In this document: positions 30,034 to 37,282 of the stretch, piece by piece
Position numbering within the stretch: the first letter of the stretch is position 1
Layout of the letters: the number at the start of each line of letters is the position of its first letter
Assembly: GCF_027924665.1 (NCBI RefSeq)
Contig: NZ_AP027043.1
Coordinates: 930,001 to 994,000 of the forward strand
Source of the DNA: Flavobacterium sp. GSB-24
GTDB taxonomy: Bacteria > Bacteroidota > Bacteroidia > Flavobacteriales > Flavobacteriaceae
DNA length: 64,000 bases
Reading direction: 5' to 3'
Program-made: the position numbers and the translations under genes
Notes under the pieces: generated by a model
The model's input: only the letters and a program-made list of their open reading frames with translations
The model's database searches: none
What the model was told of the DNA's origin: nothing

Positions 30034-31041
30034 ATGAGTTCAGACAAAGAAGCCAAATTAAAAGCGTTACAATTAACGCTTGACAAACTTGACAAAACCT
30101 ACGGAAAAGGAACCGTAATGAAAATGGGCGACAGAGCCATTGTGGAGGTAGAAACGATTTCTTCTGGTTCACTTGGCGTTGATTTAGCTCTTGGAGTGAA
30201 TGGTTATCCTAAAGGAAGAATTATTGAAATATACGGACCAGAATCTTCTGGTAAAACTACTTTGACGCTTCATGCTATTGCAGAAGCTCAAAAAGCTGGA
30301 GGTATTGCTGCTTTTATCGATGCGGAACATGCTTTTGATAGAAACTATGCAGAAAAACTAAATGTTGATATCGAGAATTTAATTATTTCTCAGCCGGACA
30401 ATGGTGAACAGGCTTTAGAAATTGCAGAGAACTTAATTCGTTCTGGAGCAATTGATATTGTCGTAATTGACTCGGTTGCAGCGTTGACTCCAAAAAGCGA
30501 AATCGAAGGTGAAATGGGAGATTCAAAAATGGGTCTTCATGCTCGTCTAATGTCTCAGGCTTTGAGAAAACTTACTGGAACTATCAGCAAAACAAACTGT
30601 ACTGTTTTCTTTATCAACCAGCTTCGTGAAAAAATTGGTGTAATGTTCGGAAATCCAGAAACTACAACTGGGGGTAATGCACTTAAATTTTACGCTTCTG
30701 TGCGTCTAGACATTCGTCGTTCTGCACAAATCAAAGACGGTGAAAATGTAATTGGAAACAGAACTAAAGTTAAAATTGTTAAAAATAAAGTTGCCCCGCC
30801 TTTTAAAACTGCCGAATTTGACATTATGTATGGAGAAGGAGTTTCTAAAACAGGAGAAATTTTAGATTTAGCTGTAGAATTTGACATCGTTAAAAAGGCA
30901 GGATCTTGGTTCAGTTATGGCGATACAAAATTAGGACAAGGTCGTGATGCTGTTAAAACTTTAATTAAAGATAATCCAGAACTTGCTGACGAACTTGAAG
31001 TTAAAATTAAAGAACATATTAAAGAATTAGCAAACGCTTAA
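30034..31041 (+). CDS. recA: RecA recombinase
   Basis: The protein is 335 residues, normal for RecA. The Walker A motif GPESSGKTT sits at about 68-76, the catalytic region FIDAEHAFD at about 93-101, Walker [13 protein letters not shown] at about 139-150, loop L1 [20 protein letters not shown] and loop L2 [22 protein letters not shown]. It forms nucleoprotein filaments on single-stranded DNA for homologous recombination and repair. It is monocistronic: a clear terminator lies 30 bases downstream, and no perfect flavobacterial promoter box or LexA-like site was recognised upstream. Every catalytic landmark is present, so the call is firm. Confidence 0.98.
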   Translation: MSSDKEAKLKALQLTLDKLDKTYGKGTVMKMGDRAIVEVETISSGSLGVDLALGVNGYPKGRIIEIYGPESSGKTTLTLHAIAEAQKAGGIAAFIDAEHAFDRNYAEKLNVDIENLIISQPDNGEQALEIAENLIRSGAIDIVVIDSVAALTPKSEIEGEMGDSKMGLHARLMSQALRKLTGTISKTNCTVFFINQLREKIGVMFGNPETTTGGNALKFYASVRLDIRRSAQIKDGENVIGNRTKVKIVKNKVAPPFKTAEFDIMYGEGVSKTGEILDLAVEFDIVKKAGSWFSYGDTKLGQGRDAVKTLIKDNPELADELEVKIKEHIKELANA

Positions 31042-31070
31042 TCTCATATAAGTCAAAAAATGACTAATCT

Positions 31071-31108
31071 AAATCCTGATAGACTATAAAATCTGTCAGG
31101 ATTTTTTT
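31071..31108 (+). terminator. recA terminator
   Basis: A 12-bp stem AATCCTGATAGA / TCTGTCAGGATT (one G-U pair) with an 8-base loop is followed by a run of T. It starts 30 bases after the recA stop. Confidence 0.85.
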
Positions 31109-31128
31109 ATTCAAATAAAAATAAAAAC

Positions 31129-31161
31129 TTGACGCAACCTTTTCGACAAAAGTGCATCTAT
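31129..31161 (+). promoter_or_regulatory. ECF-sigma-like promoter, copy 1
   Basis: TTGACGCAACC is followed after exactly 16 bases by ATCTAT. The same element with the same spacing recurs 180 bases downstream. An AAC core in the -35 and a TCTA-type -10 resemble ECF-sigma promoters and differ from the housekeeping TTG/TAnnTTTG form; the sigma factor is unknown. Confidence 0.55.
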
Positions 31162-31167
31162 TAAAAA

Positions 31168-31282
31168 AAGCAGGGTTTCCAAATTGGTAAGCCATATATC
31201 AATTTGAGGCTTTTTTAGAATTTAAATTGGTTGGTTATTTGAATTAAAACCCGTTAGTAATTCATACTGACGGGTTTTATCA
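31168..31282 (+). ncRNA. Candidate small RNA between recA and a 34-codon ORF
   Basis: The stretch begins just after an ECF-like promoter and ends in a 13-bp terminator hairpin, with no plausible ORF. It contains CAAATTG and CAATTTG, which pair around a short loop, and an alternative AAGCC/GGCTT stem followed by six T, which could give a shorter transcript ending near 31216. Boundaries and existence are inference from promoter plus terminator. Confidence 0.4.
31246..31278 (+). terminator. Terminator of the candidate small RNA
   Basis: AAAACCCGTTAGT pairs with ACTGACGGGTTTT over 13 bp (one G-U), with a 7-base loop and a T-rich tail. Confidence 0.75.
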
Positions 31283-31308
31283 AATTTTTTTTACTTTTTT
31301 TTCCAATT

Positions 31309-31341
31309 TTGACGCAACCATTTTTATTTTTCTCTATCTAT
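31309..31341 (+). promoter_or_regulatory. ECF-sigma-like promoter, copy 2
   Basis: TTGACGCAACC, 16-base spacer, ATCTAT: the same blocks and geometry as 31129-31161, although the spacer sequence differs. The 34-codon ORF begins 68 bases downstream. Confidence 0.55.
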
Positions 31342-31408
31342 AATAATGTGACATTAACTTGAGTTATTAATTTAAACTCTTTATTATCAACCATTAATAT
31401 TTTTAGCC

Positions 31409-31513
31409 ATGAAAGAAAAAATAGAATTGTTGTACAATAAAAACCGAAGAAAAACCAAATTGAAATTTAAAAAAGTATTGCGTTTTATTTCTGAAAAAAT
31501 AATTCATAGATAA
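31409..31513 (+). CDS. Small basic protein, 34 residues, unknown function
   Basis: The ORF runs ATG to TAA and encodes a strongly basic peptide (MKEKIELLYNKNRRK near the start, ending SEKIIHR) with about a dozen Lys/Arg residues and no membrane segment. It lies between an ECF-like promoter 68 bases upstream and a 16-bp terminator 38 bases downstream, so it occupies its own transcription unit. No family is recognised. A basic amphipathic helix could bind nucleic acid or membrane surfaces; this is speculation. It may instead be the leader part of a regulatory RNA. Confidence 0.45.
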   Translation: MKEKIELLYNKNRRKTKLKFKKVLRFISEKIIHR

Positions 31514-31550
31514 CTTTTGAATAAAAATGGGGGGTTTTTAATTCAAAAAC

Positions 31551-31588
31551 AAAAGCCGATAGATTTCTTAAATCTATCGGCTTTTATA
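31551..31588. terminator. Bidirectional terminator between the small ORF and plsC
   Basis: AAAAGCCGATAGATTT pairs perfectly with its complement over about 16 bp with a very short loop and T-rich flanks on both strands. It serves the convergent 34-codon ORF and plsC. Confidence 0.9.
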
Positions 31589-31589
31589 T

Positions 31590-32336
31590 TTATTTGGTCT
31601 TCTGGAAATCAACCAAACCATCGTAAATTATATTTCGAACCTGATCTTTAAGTTCTTTCCTATGATCAATGGTCAAATTTTTTGTTTCTATAAAAGGAAG
31701 AACTTTAACTCTCATTCTGCCAGGACTTCCGCTTAAAAAAGTATACGAAAAACGTTCTTTATTATCGGCAAAAACTATTGGAACAATCGGAATTTGATGA
31801 TCTATTGCTAGTCTGAAAGCCCCGTCTTTAAATTCATCGAGCAAAATACTTTCATCGTCTGGGACGCCGCCTTCTGGAAATATACAAATACTTAAACCTT
31901 GATTTAAACGGCTTTGAGCTCTTTTAAAAACTTCATTTTTACTTCTTGAAGAACTTCTGTCAACCAAAATGCAGGTCCTTTTATAGAAAAATCCGAAAAG
32001 CGGAATCTTCACAAGCTCTTTTTTCCCAACAAAAACAAACGGATTTTTAATTATGGCCAGCATAAGCATTATATCTGTCATTGAGGTATGATTGGCCACA
32101 ATCATATAACTTTTGCCTTTAATGAGCTTCTGTTCGCGTTTTACGGTATAGTAAAAACCCATTCCGAAAAGAATGAATTTAGCCCAAATCCGAGCCATTT
32201 TAAAAAAATAGGGATAACCTTTCTCTGAGATAATAGAAGTCAGTAAAAACGGCAGCATAATCAAAATCGGAATGGCCATTAAAATGTAAAACCAAATGCG
32301 CCATAAAACCCAAAAAGCAATTTTAAATATTTTCAT
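31590..32336 (-). CDS. plsC: 1-acyl-sn-glycerol-3-phosphate acyltransferase
   Basis: The 248-residue membrane enzyme makes phosphatidic acid from lysophosphatidic acid in phospholipid synthesis. The catalytic NHTSMTD (NHx4D) motif lies at 82-88 and the substrate-binding FPEGG at 153-157; VPIVF near 200 is the third conserved block. Residues 8-36 form an N-terminal membrane hairpin. A CAAAAGTA (minus strand TACTTTTG, a -7 match) ends only five bases before the ATG at 32336, so the transcript may have little or no leader. It is convergent with the 34-codon ORF and shares its terminator. A related lysophospholipid or ornithine-lipid acyltransferase is possible, but the motifs are standard. Confidence 0.88.
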   Translation of the reverse strand: MKIFKIAFWVLWRIWFYILMAIPILIMLPFLLTSIISEKGYPYFFKMARIWAKFILFGMGFYYTVKREQKLIKGKSYMIVANHTSMTDIMLMLAIIKNPFVFVGKKELVKIPLFGFFYKRTCILVDRSSSRSKNEVFKRAQSRLNQGLSICIFPEGGVPDDESILLDEFKDGAFRLAIDHQIPIVPIVFADNKERFSYTFLSGSPGRMRVKVLPFIETKNLTIDHRKELKDQVRNIIYDGLVDFQKTK

Positions 32337-32403
32337 AGTTTCAAAAGTAAGAAAACAGAAATGAATTTAATAAAGTTTTTTATTTTCCTAAGCTCGTTGC
32401 TTT

Positions 32404-32490
32404 TTTAACGCAGAGCGCACAAAGGGCTTCGCAAAGGAAAGAAGTTTTATTTCTTTGAGAGATTGCTTTGCAACAAGTTCGCAAAGCTTT
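32404..32490 (-). repeat. Left arm of an 87/88-bp inverted repeat flanking the GxxExxY gene
   Basis: The reverse complement of this arm matches 32952-33039 with only about eight differences including one single-base indel. It contains TTTAACGCAGAGCGCAC and TTTCTTTGAGAGATTGC. The arm ends two bases before the stop codon of the GxxExxY gene. Confidence 0.9.
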
Positions 32491-32492
32491 AT

Positions 32493-32870
32493 TTATAAAT
32501 TATTTACAACTCTTCTAATACCATTTTTTAAAAGACTTTCATTGAAATTTACCAATAAACCAAGTTTAAAATTTCCTAACTTCAAGTAGGTTAATGTTTG
32601 TGCCAAATGGTTAACGGTAAGTGATTCTACGCTTTTTACCTCGATTAGAAATTTGTTTTCAACAAGCAAATCAATACGATAGCCACAATCCAGCTTTACT
32701 TCTTCAAAAACTAATGGCAAAGCTTTCTCTTTTTCGACAAGAAGACCTTTTTGTTTAATCTTATAAAACAAACATTCTTTATACACATTTTCTAATAAAC
32801 CTGGTCCAAGTTTTTTATGAATTTCAATAGCTAACCCAATTACAATATTTGATATTTCGTTTTCTGTCAT
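32493..32870 (-). CDS. GxxExxY family protein with PD-(D/E)xK-like fold
   Basis: The product has 125 residues. The family motif GLLENVY (G24, E27, Y30) is present, and D67 with E77-V-K79 fits the D...ExK catalytic pattern of the PD-(D/E)xK nuclease superfamily. No biochemical role is established for this family to my knowledge; a nuclease role is inferred. The gene sits inside an 87/88-bp inverted repeat with its stop codon two bases from the left arm, and a CAAAATTA block (minus strand TAATTTTG) lies 16 bases upstream of its ATG as a possible -7 box. The gene is intact, with no frameshift. Confidence 0.85.
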   Translation of the reverse strand: MTENEISNIVIGLAIEIHKKLGPGLLENVYKECLFYKIKQKGLLVEKEKALPLVFEEVKLDCGYRIDLLVENKFLIEVKSVESLTVNHLAQTLTYLKLGNFKLGLLVNFNESLLKNGIRRVVNNL

Positions 32871-32951
32871 AATCTAAAAAAAAATCAAAATTATAAATAT
32901 TTTCTTATAATTTAATTGAATGGTTTTAATTCAGACTACTTTACAGAAGAT

Positions 32952-33039
32952 AAAGCTTAGTGAACTTATTGCAAAGCAATCTCTCAAAGAAATAAAACCT
33001 CTTTCCTTTGCGAAAACCCTTTGCGCGCTCTGCGTTAAA
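32952..33039 (+). repeat. Right arm of the inverted repeat, with a related half-repeat downstream
   Basis: This is the near-exact inverted copy of 32404-32490, ending TTTGCGCGCTCTGCGTTAAA. A shorter related motif, ACCTTTGCACACTTTGCGG followed by TTAAA, follows at about 33072-33095, between the arm and trpS, and may be a third partial copy of the repeat tip. Confidence 0.88.
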
Positions 33040-33134
33040 ATGACTCACAAAAAAACAAAACAATGCGATAAACCTTTGCACACTTTGCGGTTAAAAAAAA
33101 CATCACGACATTTGCATTTCAGAAAAAATCTAGA

Positions 33135-34109
33135 ATGGCAAAAATACTTACGGGTGTTCAAAGTACAGGAACACCGCATTTAGGAAATTTATTAGGAGCA
33201 ATTATTCCAGCAATCGAATTGTCAAACAATCCGGATAACGAATCTTTTTTGTTTATTGCTGATTTACATTCGATTACTCAGATTAAAGACGGAAAAACTT
33301 TAAGAGAAAACACCTACAGCACGGCTGCGGCTTGGCTTGCATGTGGTTTAAATCCTGAAAAAGTGACTTTCTACAGACAATCTGATGTGGTGCAGACTAC
33401 TGAATTGACTTGGTATTTAAGCTGTTTTTTCCCTTTCCAAAGATTGACTTTAGCACATTCTTTCAAAGATAAAGCGGATCGTTTAGACGATGTTAATGCT
33501 GGACTATTTACGTATCCGATGTTAATGGCTGCAGATATTTTATTGTATGATGCTGAATTTGTTCCCGTTGGAAAAGATCAACTGCAGCATTTAGAGATCA
33601 CTCGCGATGTCGCTTCTCGTTTTAATCATCAAATGGGCGAAACTTTTGTAATTCCTGAAGCAAAAATTCAAGAAGACATAATGCTGATTCCTGGAACAAA
33701 TGGAGGAAAAATGAGTAAATCTGCTAATAATATTATTAATATTTTCTTGGATGACAAGACATTACGCAAACAAGTAATGAGTATTGAAACTGACAGTACG
33801 CCGCTTGAAGATCCAAAAAATCCAGATACTTGTAATGCATTTGCTATTTATTCTTTATTAGCAAATGAGGAACAGATTGCACAAATGAGAGCCAATTATT
33901 TAGGCGGAAATTATGGTTACGGTCACGCCAAACAAGCTTTGTTTGAACTGATTACTGAGAAATTTAAAACTGAAAGAGAAACATACAATTACTACATCAA
34001 TAACCTTGAAGAGGTAGATGCTCTATTGAAAAAAGGTGCAGCAAAAGCTTCTGTTGTTGCCGATGGTGTTTTAGCAAAAGTTCGCGAAGTACTTGGTTTC
34101 GCAAAATAA
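33135..34109 (+). CDS. trpS: Tryptophan--tRNA ligase
   Basis: The enzyme has 324 residues, normal for bacterial TrpRS. The class I signature is PHLGN at 14-18 and KMSKS at 192-196; LDDVNAGLFTYPMLMAADILLYDA is the tryptophan-binding region. It charges tRNA-Trp in the cytosol. The start ATG lies 11 bases after a GACATTTG block that matches the -7 consensus at seven of eight positions. A 12-bp terminator follows 20 bases after the stop. An inverted-repeat arm ends about 95 bases upstream, so part of its leader region may derive from the repeat. Confidence 0.97.
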   Translation: MAKILTGVQSTGTPHLGNLLGAIIPAIELSNNPDNESFLFIADLHSITQIKDGKTLRENTYSTAAAWLACGLNPEKVTFYRQSDVVQTTELTWYLSCFFPFQRLTLAHSFKDKADRLDDVNAGLFTYPMLMAADILLYDAEFVPVGKDQLQHLEITRDVASRFNHQMGETFVIPEAKIQEDIMLIPGTNGGKMSKSANNIINIFLDDKTLRKQVMSIETDSTPLEDPKNPDTCNAFAIYSLLANEEQIAQMRANYLGGNYGYGHAKQALFELITEKFKTERETYNYYINNLEEVDALLKKGAAKASVVADGVLAKVREVLGFAK

Positions 34110-34128
34110 AATTTAAATTTCATAAATT

Positions 34129-34168
34129 AAAACGTTGATCAAGTTTCAAAACTGGTCAACGTTTTTTT
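34129..34168 (+). terminator. trpS terminator
   Basis: AAAACGTTGATC pairs with GGTCAACGTTTT (one G-U) around a 13-base loop and is followed by a T-run. Confidence 0.85.
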
Positions 34169-34230
34169 TGTTAAATATCTGAATATTTTTTTGTAACTTC
34201 ATCTATATTAATCTTTTAAATAATAAAAAG

Positions 34231-34356
34231 ATGAATAAATATATTGAAGATTATGATGTGCCGCCCTATTTATTTCAAATCTTAAATATCCTATTTGGGT
34301 TATTACTGATTTTTATACTTTACAAATTGTACAAACACTTCAAAAATAAAAAATAA
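34231..34356 (+). CDS. Small single-pass membrane protein, 41 residues
   Basis: An acidic start (MNKYIEDYDVPPYLFQ) leads into one hydrophobic helix (ILNILFGLLLIFILYKLY) and a basic tail (KHFKNKK), a classic small inner-membrane protein with the basic end in the cytoplasm. It lies in its own gap between the trpS terminator and the dprA stop, 11 bases from the latter in convergent orientation. No family is recognised. The well-formed topology favours a real gene over chance, but there is no functional evidence. Confidence 0.5.
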   Translation: MNKYIEDYDVPPYLFQILNILFGLLLIFILYKLYKHFKNKK

Positions 34357-34367
34357 GATTTTCTGCG

Positions 34368-35468
34368 TTAAATTGACTCAAAAAGTTTTCCAGGAAGTGG
34401 TCGTATTAAGCCTTTAAGTTCCATATTAATTAAAATTCCCGACATTCTATAAATTGGAAAATCACATTTAACAGCAATAATGTCTAGCAATTCTTTTCCG
34501 TTTTTTTGAAGAAAATCATAGATCTTCTGTTCGTCAGGTTCTAGTTCTATAAAAAGCTGTTTCTGAATACTTTTTGATTTTTCTTTAATATCCCAATTCA
34601 ACATATAAATCAAATCGGCTGCATCTGTTAATAGATTAGCTTTCTGAGTTTTAATCAAATTATTACAGCCTTGACTGTATTTGTCTGTAACTCTTCCAGG
34701 CACAGCAAATACATCACGATTATATTCATTGGCCATATTTGCCGTTATTAACGAACCTCCCTTGTCTGCAGATTCGATTACAATTGTTGCTTCGGTCATT
34801 CCTGCTACAATTCGATTTCGGCGTACAAATTTTTCTTTATCAGGATTAGAATCGCTCCAAAATTCAGTTATAAAGCCGCCGTTCTCCTCCATTTTTGCCA
34901 TGTACTTTTTATGCGTTCTGGGATAGATTTGATTTAAACCATGAGCCAAAACTCCAATGGTCTGCAAATTATAATCCATCGCGGCTTGATGTGCAACAAT
35001 ATCAACACCATAAGCAAATCCGCTGACGATTATAGGGTCTAAGGGCGCCAAATCTTCGATCAGTTTTTTACAAAATTCAGTTCCATACGAAGTAATCTGC
35101 CGAGTACCGACAATGCTGATTATTTTCTTGTTTTTAAGATCAATATTCCCAGCTGTAAAAATTAAAATTGGCGCATCAATACAATGCTTTAATCTTTCGG
35201 GATAGCTTTCATCTTTAAAACAAGAAATCTGAATATTGTTCTTTTGTATGAATTCTAATTCTTTTTGAGCCTTTTCAAAAACACTTTTATCTTTTAAGTT
35301 CTTCAATAAAACCGTTCCAATTCCGTCAACTGCTGCTAGTTGATTGTTTTTTGCATTAAAAATAGCTTGAGCACTGCCAAATGAATGGAGCAGCTTTTTA
35401 CCCATTATATCACCCACTCCATCAACCTTTAGCAGGGCTAATAAATAAAACAATTCTTGATCGGTCAT
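34368..35468 (-). CDS. dprA: DNA-processing protein DprA
   Basis: The protein has 366 residues. An N-terminal helical region with helix-hairpin-helix-like segments (LLALLKVDGVGDIMGKKLLH and LAAVDGIGTVLLKNL) precedes the DprA Rossmann core: SIVGTRQITSYG, then VSGFAYGVDIVAHQAAM, and GGSLITANMANEYNRDVFAVPG. A C-terminal winged-helix-like domain (residues about 300-366) follows. DprA binds single-stranded DNA and loads RecA during natural transformation. It lies 4 kb from recA but on the opposite strand and in a separate unit. Possession of dprA alone does not show competence, since many bacteria keep it. Confidence 0.95.
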   Translation of the reverse strand: MTDQELFYLLALLKVDGVGDIMGKKLLHSFGSAQAIFNAKNNQLAAVDGIGTVLLKNLKDKSVFEKAQKELEFIQKNNIQISCFKDESYPERLKHCIDAPILIFTAGNIDLKNKKIISIVGTRQITSYGTEFCKKLIEDLAPLDPIIVSGFAYGVDIVAHQAAMDYNLQTIGVLAHGLNQIYPRTHKKYMAKMEENGGFITEFWSDSNPDKEKFVRRNRIVAGMTEATIVIESADKGGSLITANMANEYNRDVFAVPGRVTDKYSQGCNNLIKTQKANLLTDAADLIYMLNWDIKEKSKSIQKQLFIELEPDEQKIYDFLQKNGKELLDIIAVKCDFPIYRMSGILINMELKGLIRPLPGKLFESI

Positions 35469-35671
35469 CTTTTAAAACATTATGTAAAATAGAAAAAATA
35501 ATTTTACTTTTTAGGAGGCGCAAATATCATTAAAACAAAGTAATTTCTTAATAAATTTTAGAATTAAAATCTATTTACTTTTTGTACTAAGCCAAAACAT
35601 TGAGCTAAATATTTGAAAACGAATTGTCTAAAAATAATTGTGAATTGTTAATAAAAATTGTGAATAAAATT

Positions 35672-35700
35672 TTGATAACTATAAGCGATGCATAACTTTG
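35672..35700 (+). promoter_or_regulatory. Promoter of the HU/SPOR gene, predicted leaderless
   Basis: TTG at 35672-35674, an 18-base spacer and TAACTTTG at 35693-35700 match the consensus. The chosen ATG at 35706 begins five bases after the -7 box, as for holB. Confidence 0.72.
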
Positions 35701-35705
35701 TTACT

Positions 35706-36677
35706 ATGAAAATCGAAGTATATATCTCGCAGTTATTGTATCGTTATCAGTGTGTAACGGTTCCAGGATTTGGTGCATTTTTAACCGAAATTCATTCGGC
35801 TCAGCTGAATGAGAGCACTAATTCGTTTTTTCCTCCAAAAAAAACCATTTCTTTCAACAGCCGTATCAAAAATAATGACGGATTGCTGGCAAATCACATT
35901 GCTCAAGCTGAAAAAACATCTTATGGTTTTGCAGTTAGCGCAATTGCTTTTGAGGTTTTAAATTGGAAAAAAACTTTAGATGAAAATGGTGTTATTCTTT
36001 TAAAAAACATTGGAGAGCTTCGTTTAAATTCTGAAGGGAATATTGTTTTCAGACCAAACGATCAAACTAACTATTTGGCTACTTCTTTCGGATTAAGTCC
36101 TTTTGTTTCTCCAGTTGTGAAAAAAGAAATTTTCGAGAAAAAAATCGAAAAGATTGCGGCAAAAGAAAAAGACGCTGTTTTGTTATATGAAAACGAAGAA
36201 CAGACTAAATCTTCAAATTCATTCTTAAGATATGCTGCTATTCTAGTTTTAGGACTTGGAATTACAGGAAGCATCGGTTATCCATTGTACCAAAACCAAA
36301 TTGATAACCAAACCCTTTTGGTAGAAAAATCGGTTCAGAAAAAAGTACAAGACAAAATTCAAGAAGCAACATTTTTTATCAAAAGTCCGCTTCCAGCTGT
36401 TACGCTTTCTGTAGATTCTGCTAAAGTTGAAACTGTTGAGCCAACAATGCCATACCACATTATGGCCGGTGCTTTTAGAAGCGAACAAAATGCTAGAAAA
36501 GCTTATAATCAATTAATTAAAGATGGTTTTAAAGCTAGAATGCTAAAAGAAAATAAGCACGGTTTGTTTCCGGTTTTATACGGAAGTTATGCTACAATGA
36601 AAGAAGCTGAAGTAGCTCAGAAAGAAATACAAAAAGGCGAAAATCCACAAGCCTGGATCTTGGTCGAAAACTTATAA
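35706..36677 (+). CDS. HU-like (CCDC81-type) plus SPOR domain membrane protein
   Basis: The protein has 323 residues from the ATG at 35706; the upstream alternative at 35688 lies inside the promoter. Residues 1-130 carry two HU-like domains of the CCDC81 prokaryotic type (MKIEVYISQLLYRYQCVTVP, GFGAFL, then VLLKNIGELRLN). A transmembrane helix lies at about 172-195 and a SPOR domain at about 248-323 (YHIMAGAFRSEQNARKAYNQ to AWILVEN). SPOR domains bind denuded glycan strands at division septa, so it probably sits in the inner membrane with the HU-like part cytoplasmic and SPOR in the periplasm. A link between nucleoid and cell wall is inference. It is followed by a strong terminator. Confidence 0.85.
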   Translation: MKIEVYISQLLYRYQCVTVPGFGAFLTEIHSAQLNESTNSFFPPKKTISFNSRIKNNDGLLANHIAQAEKTSYGFAVSAIAFEVLNWKKTLDENGVILLKNIGELRLNSEGNIVFRPNDQTNYLATSFGLSPFVSPVVKKEIFEKKIEKIAAKEKDAVLLYENEEQTKSSNSFLRYAAILVLGLGITGSIGYPLYQNQIDNQTLLVEKSVQKKVQDKIQEATFFIKSPLPAVTLSVDSAKVETVEPTMPYHIMAGAFRSEQNARKAYNQLIKDGFKARMLKENKHGLFPVLYGSYATMKEAEVAQKEIQKGENPQAWILVENL

Positions 36678-36682
36678 TTTTA

Positions 36683-36714
36683 AAAATCCTGTTCTTTTGA
36701 ACGGGATTTTTTTT
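36683..36714 (+). terminator. Terminator of the HU/SPOR gene
   Basis: AAAATCCTGTTC pairs with GAACGGGATTTT (one G-U) around TTTT, followed by further T residues. Confidence 0.88.
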
Positions 36715-36800
36715 GTCCTATTCTGTTGTTTTAAAAAATTTGACTGGCACTTTTTGAAGATTCCTTCGAATAAATTCGTCCCGTAAAAATTTAAAACAAA

Positions 36801-37241
36801 ATGAATAAAATCTTCAAAACCCTAGTATTCTTATTATTGCTTAATTCGCAGTCATTTTTTGCACAGCAAATTCAAAGTAACAATGCTCAAAATTTAGAGC
36901 TAAAAAAAACAGAAGCTGAAACGCAAAAAATCTTAAAAGAAAATTATAAAAGATTGGATGACAAAATTGAACAGCTGAAGAAGGAGCAGAAAGAACTGGA
37001 AAGCAAAAAGAAAAACCTTTCGAAATCTGAAAACAATTTGAAATCGACGAAGGAAAAAATCAGCAAACTTGAACTTGCTAATCAGAAAATTGAAAACAAG
37101 ATTACAACATCTTCAATTTCTGATGAAGAAATTCAAAAGCAGAGAATCAAAACTAAAGAAAATGAGGTCAACATTCAGAAGCTTAAACTGACTCAAATTA
37201 CTCAGGAAAAAGAACTTGAAAAAGTGATTTCAGCAATCTAA
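36801..37241 (+). CDS. Secreted coiled-coil protein, unknown function
   Basis: The 146-residue product has a signal peptide (FKTLVFLLLLNSQSFFAQQ) and a mature region that is almost wholly charged helix, with heptad-like patterns such as LKKEQKELESKKKNLSKSEN and ISKLELANQKIENKI. It contains no cysteine or recognisable domain. A periplasmic or envelope-associated coiled coil is the simplest reading. It sits alone between two terminators and is convergent with the following gene. Confidence 0.75.
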   Translation: MNKIFKTLVFLLLLNSQSFFAQQIQSNNAQNLELKKTEAETQKILKENYKRLDDKIEQLKKEQKELESKKKNLSKSENNLKSTKEKISKLELANQKIENKITTSSISDEEIQKQRIKTKENEVNIQKLKLTQITQEKELEKVISAI

Positions 37242-37243
37242 TT

Positions 37244-37276
37244 AAAAAGCCTAATTCATAACGAATTAGGCTTTTT
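37244..37276. terminator. Bidirectional terminator
   Basis: AAAAAGCCTAATTC pairs exactly with its complement around ATAAC. It lies three bases after one stop and six before the stop of the convergent gene, serving both. Confidence 0.9.
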
Positions 37277-37282
37277 TAATGT

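Larger units (their letters stand above)
32404..33039. mobile_element. Candidate non-autonomous mobile unit: inverted repeats around a GxxExxY nuclease-fold gene
   Basis: Two long near-identical arms in inverted orientation enclose one gene of the PD-(D/E)xK-like GxxExxY family and about 80 bases of promoter region. No transposase is present, and short target duplications were not identified. The unit is therefore inferred from structure only. Confidence 0.4.

Noticed and set aside
32920..33183. 87-codon plus-strand ORF upstream of trpS
   Set aside because: It is mostly the inverted-repeat arm read as protein and runs into the trpS start.
35600..35690. AT-rich text with TTGATAACT before the HU/SPOR gene as a second origin
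   Set aside because: Only one weak DnaA-box-like site is present and a normal promoter explains the sequence.
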